This document shows, piece after piece, positions 33,907 to 37,487 of a stretch of 37,487 nucleotides of DNA. Position numbers and translations under genes: made by a program. The notes beneath the pieces were generated by a model. The model ran no database searches. It was given only the letters and a program-made list of their open reading frames with translations, and was not told where the DNA came from. Position 1 is the first letter of the stretch. Every line of letters begins with the position of its first letter. The DNA comes from Wenzhouxiangella sp. (GTDB lineage: Bacteria; Pseudomonadota; Gammaproteobacteria; Xanthomonadales; Wenzhouxiangellaceae), in NCBI GenBank assembly GCA_007118895.1, contig SKQS01000134.1:1-37487 (forward strand), given 5' to 3'.

Positions 33907-35586
33907 ATGCTGCGTACTCTGGACATCGCCAACTTTGCCATCATTGATCGGCTCGAAATCGAATTCGAGCGCGGCTTTTCGGTGATTTCCGGAGAAACCG
34001 GCACCGGCAAATCGATCCTGATCGACGCCATCGGGCTGCTGCTGGGCGACCGCGCCGAACCCGGGCTGGTCAAGGCCGGCGCCGAGCGGGCCGAGCTTTC
34101 GGCCTGCTTCGACGTTGCCGCCGACAGCCCGGCCGCCCGCTGGCTTGCCGACCAGGCCATGGCTAACGGCCAGGCGGTCCTGATCCGTCGCATCATGCCG
34201 GCCTCCGGCGCGTCCCGGGCCTGGATCAATGGTTCGGTGTGCACCATAGGCCAGCTGGCAGAGCTGGGAGCCCTGCTGGTCGAGATCCACGGTCAGCATG
34301 CCCATCAACAATTGCCGCGGCGGTCTCATCAGCGCACCCTGCTCGACCGCCTGGTTGACCCGTCCGTGCAGACAAGGGTGGATCAGGCCTGGCAGCAGTG
34401 GGACCAGGCGCGCCGGGATCTCGAGGCCCTGACCGAGGCTGGTGCCGACCCCGAGCAGCTGGAGTTTCTGCGATTCCAGCTGCGGGAACTGGAAGAACTG
34501 GGGCTGGAAGCCGACGAGTACGGTCGGCTGGAGGAAGAACAGGAACGACTTTCCCGAGCCGACGAAATCGTTGCTTCCGCAGCACGAACCCGCGCCCTGA
34601 TCGACGACGAACAACAGCCTAACATCCGCGCCCTGCTGCAACAGGCGCTGGGCATGCTCGAAGACCTCGGCGCGGTCGACCCGATACTGGATCAGACCCG
34701 GGCACTGCTGGACGAAGCGCGCATCAATATCGACGAAGCAATGCACACGGTCGACAAGCTGGTCGATGTGGAGATCGGCGACCCCGAGCGACTGGCAGCG
34801 GTCAACCGACGGCTGGAGCGAGCGCTGGAGCTGGCCCGCAAGCACCGGGTGCCGCCGGAACAGCTGGCCGGCCTGCGGACGCAACTGGCCGAACGCCTTC
34901 GCGGCATCGAGAACGCCGAGCGGCAGCATGCCGAGCTGCAGGCGTTACTCGACCAGGCCGAGACTCGGTGGCGCGAGCTGGCACAGAAACTATCCGGTGA
35001 ACGGCAGCGGGCTGCAGATCAGCTTGTTGCCACCCTGGGCCCAATCCTCGACCGCCTCGGCATGGCTCAGTCCGTAGTTGAGATCGAGGTAAGCCCGGAC
35101 CTGGCCAGCCAGCCGTCGTCACACGGTCTGGATCGGGTCGCGATCCGTTTCAGCGCCAATCCCGGCCAGCCGGCCCAGGAAGTCGGCAGGGTCGCTTCGG
35201 GAGGCGAACTGTCACGACTCGGACTGGCCCTGATGGTGGCAATTCGCAGTGATGATGGCCCCCAGGTTCGGATATTCGATGAGGTCGACGCCGGGGTCGG
35301 CGGGGAAACCGCCCATGCTGTCGGCGAGTTCCTGGCTCAGGCAGCCGGCCACGGACAAGCCCTTTGCGTGACCCACCTGGCCCAGGTCGCCGCGCGGGCC
35401 GACCACCAGTTTCGGGTCAGCAAGCAGGTCTCAGGCAAGCAGACCCGGACCGATATCACGCACCTTAATGGCCGCGAGCGGGTTCAGGAAATCGCTCGCA
35501 TGCTGGGCAGCGCAGACTCACAGCGCAGCCTGGCGCACGCCGAGGAGATGCTGGCTTCCCGGGAGACCCGCGCTACAGAGGGGTGA
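33907..35586 (+). CDS. recN: DNA repair protein RecN
   Basis: RecN is an SMC-like ATPase acting in double-strand break repair. The 559-residue protein begins MLRTLDIANFAIIDRLEIEFERGFSVISGETGTGKSILIDAIGLLLGDRA with Walker A GETGTGKS, then a long coiled-coil middle, then the C-terminal lobe with VASGGELSRLGLALMVAIRS (ABC signature) and VRIFDEVDAGVGGETAHAVGEFL (Walker B). The ribosome binding site is poor. Its upstream region, shared with divergent grpE, has no visible SOS box. It ends one base from convergent fur. Confidence 0.97.
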   Translation: MLRTLDIANFAIIDRLEIEFERGFSVISGETGTGKSILIDAIGLLLGDRAEPGLVKAGAERAELSACFDVAADSPAARWLADQAMANGQAVLIRRIMPASGASRAWINGSVCTIGQLAELGALLVEIHGQHAHQQLPRRSHQRTLLDRLVDPSVQTRVDQAWQQWDQARRDLEALTEAGADPEQLEFLRFQLRELEELGLEADEYGRLEEEQERLSRADEIVASAARTRALIDDEQQPNIRALLQQALGMLEDLGAVDPILDQTRALLDEARINIDEAMHTVDKLVDVEIGDPERLAAVNRRLERALELARKHRVPPEQLAGLRTQLAERLRGIENAERQHAELQALLDQAETRWRELAQKLSGERQRAADQLVATLGPILDRLGMAQSVVEIEVSPDLASQPSSHGLDRVAIRFSANPGQPAQEVGRVASGGELSRLGLALMVAIRSDDGPQVRIFDEVDAGVGGETAHAVGEFLAQAAGHGQALCVTHLAQVAARADHQFRVSKQVSGKQTRTDITHLNGRERVQEIARMLGSADSQRSLAHAEEMLASRETRATEG

Positions 35587-35587
35587 G

Positions 35588-36013
35588 TTATTTCTTGCGC
35601 GGACGGACGTAGAGCACCAGCGAGTGCTCGACCAGATCATAGCCGTACTGGTCGGCAACCTCGCGCTGACGCCGCTCGATTTCCTCGTCGACAAACTCAA
35701 TGACTTCGCCGGTGTCCAGGCACACCATGTGATCGTGGTGATCACCGTCATGCAGCTCATAGCAGGCCTGGGGCGGACGCCCGGAGCCATCATCGAACAT
35801 GTGTTTCTTGACCAGGCAGGCGGTTTCGAACTGATTGAGCACGCGGTAAACAGTAGCCAGACCGATCTCATCGCCCTGGTCGAGCAGGGCACGGTAAATT
35901 TCGTCGGCAGTCATGTGCTTCTGATCGGTCTCTTCCAGCAACTGCAGAATCCGCAGTCTGGGCAGGGTCACCTTGAGGCCCGCCTTGCGCAATTCCCTAG
36001 TTTCTTCTGACAT
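35588..36013 (-). CDS. fur: Ferric uptake regulator Fur
   Basis: Fur is the iron-responsive repressor. The 141-residue protein has the winged-helix domain (LKVTLPRLRILQLLEETDQKHMTADEIYRALLDQGDEIGLATVYRVLNQFE) and the metal-binding dimerisation domain with DGDHHDHMVCLDTGEVIEF. The usual CxxC is reduced to one Cys (CLDT) and the C-terminal cysteines of E. coli Fur are absent, so the structural Cys4 zinc site is probably missing, as in Pseudomonas Fur. TACAAT on the minus strand at 36047-36042 may be its -10; a Fur box is not convincing. Confidence 0.96.
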   Translation of the reverse strand: MSEETRELRKAGLKVTLPRLRILQLLEETDQKHMTADEIYRALLDQGDEIGLATVYRVLNQFETACLVKKHMFDDGSGRPPQACYELHDGDHHDHMVCLDTGEVIEFVDEEIERRQREVADQYGYDLVEHSLVLYVRPRKK

Positions 36014-36088
36014 GAACGTAACGCCGCTGAAACAGTCGCATATTGTATCATTTCGTTTTCCGAGCTTATCCTGACATTGTCCAGCTCC

Positions 36089-36490
36089 ATGATCACCCGT
36101 TTTCTGGTCACCCTCACGACCTGCGTCGCATTGCTGCTGCTTGCCGGCTGCGGTGTTGTCTACAAACAGAATATCCAGCAGGGCAACGTGCTGGACAGAG
36201 ATGACGTAGCGCAGCTGCAGGAAGGCATGACAAAGCGTCAGGTCGAAATCCTCCTGGGTTCACCCTCGATCCGCAGTCCTTTCCACGGCAATCGCTGGGA
36301 CTACATGAATACATTCACCGTGCGCGGGCGCAAGACCACCCGTCGGGTACTGACACTGCATTTTGAAGACGACCGCCTGGTCCGCATGGAAGGTAACTAC
36401 CTGGACGAGCAGGAATTAACCGACGAGGCGTTGCGCGAAATGCGTGAAATGGAGGATGAGCAGGCCATGGAGGACCCGATTCCGATGTGA
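36089..36490 (+). CDS. bamE: Outer membrane assembly lipoprotein BamE (OmlA/SmpA)
   Basis: BamE is a lipoprotein of the BAM complex that inserts beta-barrel proteins into the outer membrane. The 133-residue protein has the signal ITRFLVTLTTCVALLLLAGC (lipobox LAGC), then YKQNIQQGNVLDRDDVAQLQEGMTKRQVEILLGSPSIRSPFHGNRWDYMNTF, the diagnostic BamE fold region. ATG 36089 gives a normal signal; an in-frame TTG at 36077 is possible. It is divergent from fur, the pairing conserved in many gammaproteobacteria. Confidence 0.95.
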   Translation: MITRFLVTLTTCVALLLLAGCGVVYKQNIQQGNVLDRDDVAQLQEGMTKRQVEILLGSPSIRSPFHGNRWDYMNTFTVRGRKTTRRVLTLHFEDDRLVRMEGNYLDEQELTDEALREMREMEDEQAMEDPIPM

Positions 36491-36500
36491 GCCATCGGGC

Positions 36501-36809
36501 TCAGTTTCCGGACTCCAACCGGGCCAGCGCCCTGCGAATTTCCTTGGGGTCGGCGGTCAGCGGACGATAGACTTCCACCCGATCTCCATCTACCAGCTCA
36601 CGGTCCGACGAACAACGCTTGCCGAAAATACCGAGCGCCTGGCGATCGACAACCAGCCCAGGCAAATGATCCTGAACCTTCGACTCGAGAACCGCCTCCC
36701 AGGCGGTCGTGCCCTCTGCCACAACCAGTTCGACGATCAGCTGACGTTCCGGCATGGCGGCGGCCACTTCCACCCGGATGGTTTTCACTGCGAAAGTATC
36801 GCGACTCAT
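36501..36809 (-). CDS. rnfH: RnfH family ubiquitin-like protein
   Basis: The 102-residue protein (IRVEVAAAMPERQLIVELVVAEGTTAWEAVLES, then LGIFGKRCSSDRELVDGDRVEVYRPLTADPKEIRRALARL) matches the RnfH/UPF0125 beta-grasp family. Its function is not established. In E. coli it is next to the ratA toxin gene and near smpB; here ratA is missing from the 82 bp between rnfH and divergent smpB. Confidence 0.93.
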   Translation of the reverse strand: MSRDTFAVKTIRVEVAAAMPERQLIVELVVAEGTTAWEAVLESKVQDHLPGLVVDRQALGIFGKRCSSDRELVDGDRVEVYRPLTADPKEIRRALARLESGN

Positions 36810-36849
36810 GGCAAGGCATTATCCCGCATTGTGCCAACACCAGAAACAG

Positions 36850-36871
36850 CGGCTCATGATATGTTGAGCCG
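36850..36871. repeat. Inverted repeat upstream of smpB
   Basis: CGGCTCA (36850-36856) and TGAGCCG (36865-36871) form a 7-bp stem with an 8-nt loop TGATATGT, 20 bases before the smpB ATG, between divergent rnfH and smpB. It could be an operator or a leader hairpin; the loop contains a possible -10 (TATGTT). Confidence 0.45.
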
Positions 36872-36891
36872 TTACGCCAGTTTTCGTTCTC

Positions 36892-37353
36892 ATGAGCAAG
36901 ACCACTAGCAGCACGATCGCACTCAACAAGCGCGCCCGCTTTGAATACCACCTCGATGAACGAATCGAGGCCGGGATCGCGCTCATGGGCTGGGAAGTCA
37001 AGGCGCTGCGGGCCGGCAAGGTCCAGTTCGGCGAGAGCTACGTGTTGCTCAAAAACGGCGAGGCCTTTCTGTTCGGCTGCCTGATCAGCCCGCTGGTGTC
37101 AGCCTCCAGCCACGTCAAGGCCGACCCGATGCGCACCCGCCGGCTGCTGCTGCACCGGCGCGAAATCGACCGCCTGATCGGGCTGGTCGAACGCAAGGGA
37201 CAGACCATCGTGCCCACCGCCATGTACTGGTCGAAAGGCAAGGTCAAGGTCGAAATTGCCGTTGCCCGCGGCAAACAGACTCACGACAAGCGGCGGGCAC
37301 AAAGAGATCGCGACTGGGAACGGCAGAAGGGGCGGATTCTGAAGCAGGGCTAG
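36892..37353 (+). CDS. smpB: SsrA-binding protein SmpB
   Basis: SmpB carries tmRNA into stalled ribosomes for trans-translation. The 153-residue protein has the OB-fold with [43 protein letters not shown], the conserved [27 protein letters not shown] and the basic C-terminal tail [22 protein letters not shown] that folds in the mRNA channel. The tmRNA gene is often nearby but is not in the remaining 134 bases. Confidence 0.97.
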   Translation: MSKTTSSTIALNKRARFEYHLDERIEAGIALMGWEVKALRAGKVQFGESYVLLKNGEAFLFGCLISPLVSASSHVKADPMRTRRLLLHRREIDRLIGLVERKGQTIVPTAMYWSKGKVKVEIAVARGKQTHDKRRAQRDRDWERQKGRILKQG

Positions 37354-37487
37354 GGAGCCTCTGAACAACTCTGCGCGGAGCGCGTTTCAGTCTCAAAAGC
37401 CGCAGATCGTGCACGCGCTTGACGGCACTCCAGCGTGCCTTCTTGCCTGCGGCAAACCGGCACGCTTGCGTTGCCTGCGCTGCGACC
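37354..37487. other. Gene-free end of window, possible repeat or insertion-sequence end
   Basis: Immediately after smpB comes GGGAGCCTCTGAACAACTC, then sequence rich in short inverted repeats: AGCGTGCC (37432-37439) pairs with GGCACGCT (37459-37466), and GCCTGCGGC lies between. No open frame continues. The CTCTGAACAA start reminds me of terminal sequences of some insertion elements, but I cannot confirm this. Confidence 0.3.

Noticed and set aside
36014-36088. Fur box between fur and bamE
   Set aside because: AAATGATACAATATGC has only loose likeness to the GATAATGATAATCATTATC consensus.
37354-37487. tmRNA (ssrA) start after smpB
   Set aside because: No match to the conserved 5' acceptor-stem region of tmRNA in the remaining bases.

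Overview
The window reads as chromosomal DNA of a high-G+C gammaproteobacterium. The run carA-carB-greA-rpfE-like-recJ, prfB-lysS, and dapB/dnaJ/dnaK/grpE/recN/fur/bamE/rnfH/smpB matches the gene order I know from Xanthomonas and relatives (the flanks of their rpf region). A lineage near Xanthomonadales, for example a Wenzhouxiangella-like organism, is my best guess; this is inferred from gene order and gene types, not from a database search. Gene density is high and no tRNA, rRNA, CRISPR array or intact transposase gene is visible.

Layout. 1-2.5 kb: fatty-acid beta-oxidation (the 3' part of a hydroxyacyl-CoA dehydrogenase/enoyl-CoA hydratase, then thiolase), convergent with a FAD-dependent amine/amino-acid oxidase (2.7-4.1 kb). 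4.15-9.2 kb: phenylalanine hydroxylase and pterin carbinolamine dehydratase, overlapping into a moxR-DUF58-transglutaminase set. 9.3-12.6 kb: Slp-type lipoprotein, lexA with its own SOS box, a CBS-domain protein and an erythromycin-esterase-like lipoprotein. 12.6-17.1 kb (minus strand): prfB (with the programmed +1 frameshift), lysS, a nitrilase-family amidase and a TsaC/Sua5 enzyme. 17.2-18.5 kb: glutamate dehydrogenase. 18.5-19.9 kb: a secreted protein of unknown function. 20.1-27.5 kb (minus strand): carA, carB, greA, rpfE-like and recJ, closely packed. 27.7-29.0 kb: a GGDEF-EAL protein whose catalytic motifs are degenerate. 29.3-33.8 kb (minus strand): grpE, dnaK, dnaJ, dapB, with two heat-shock (sigma-32) promoters. 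33.9-37.4 kb: recN, fur, bamE, rnfH, smpB, ending in gene-free sequence that may be a repeat or insertion-sequence end.

The gene content is mostly core housekeeping: pyrimidine/arginine precursor supply (carAB), lysine/peptidoglycan (dapB), translation (prfB, lysS, smpB, tsaC), DNA repair (lexA, recJ, recN), protein folding (grpE-dnaK-dnaJ) and iron control (fur).

The most unusual structure is non-coding. Two intergenic loci (1242-1325 and 29024-29220), each a few bases after a stop codon, hold tandem arrays with an exact 8-base period. In each, a left arm of one strand sense is answered by a right arm of the complementary octamer, so each can fold into a long hairpin or cruciform. The octamer sequences differ (GGGTAGAR versus GTCTGTGC/GTTGGTGC/GGCGGTGC) but the design is the same, suggesting an octamer-hairpin repeat class in this genome that I cannot match to a named element.
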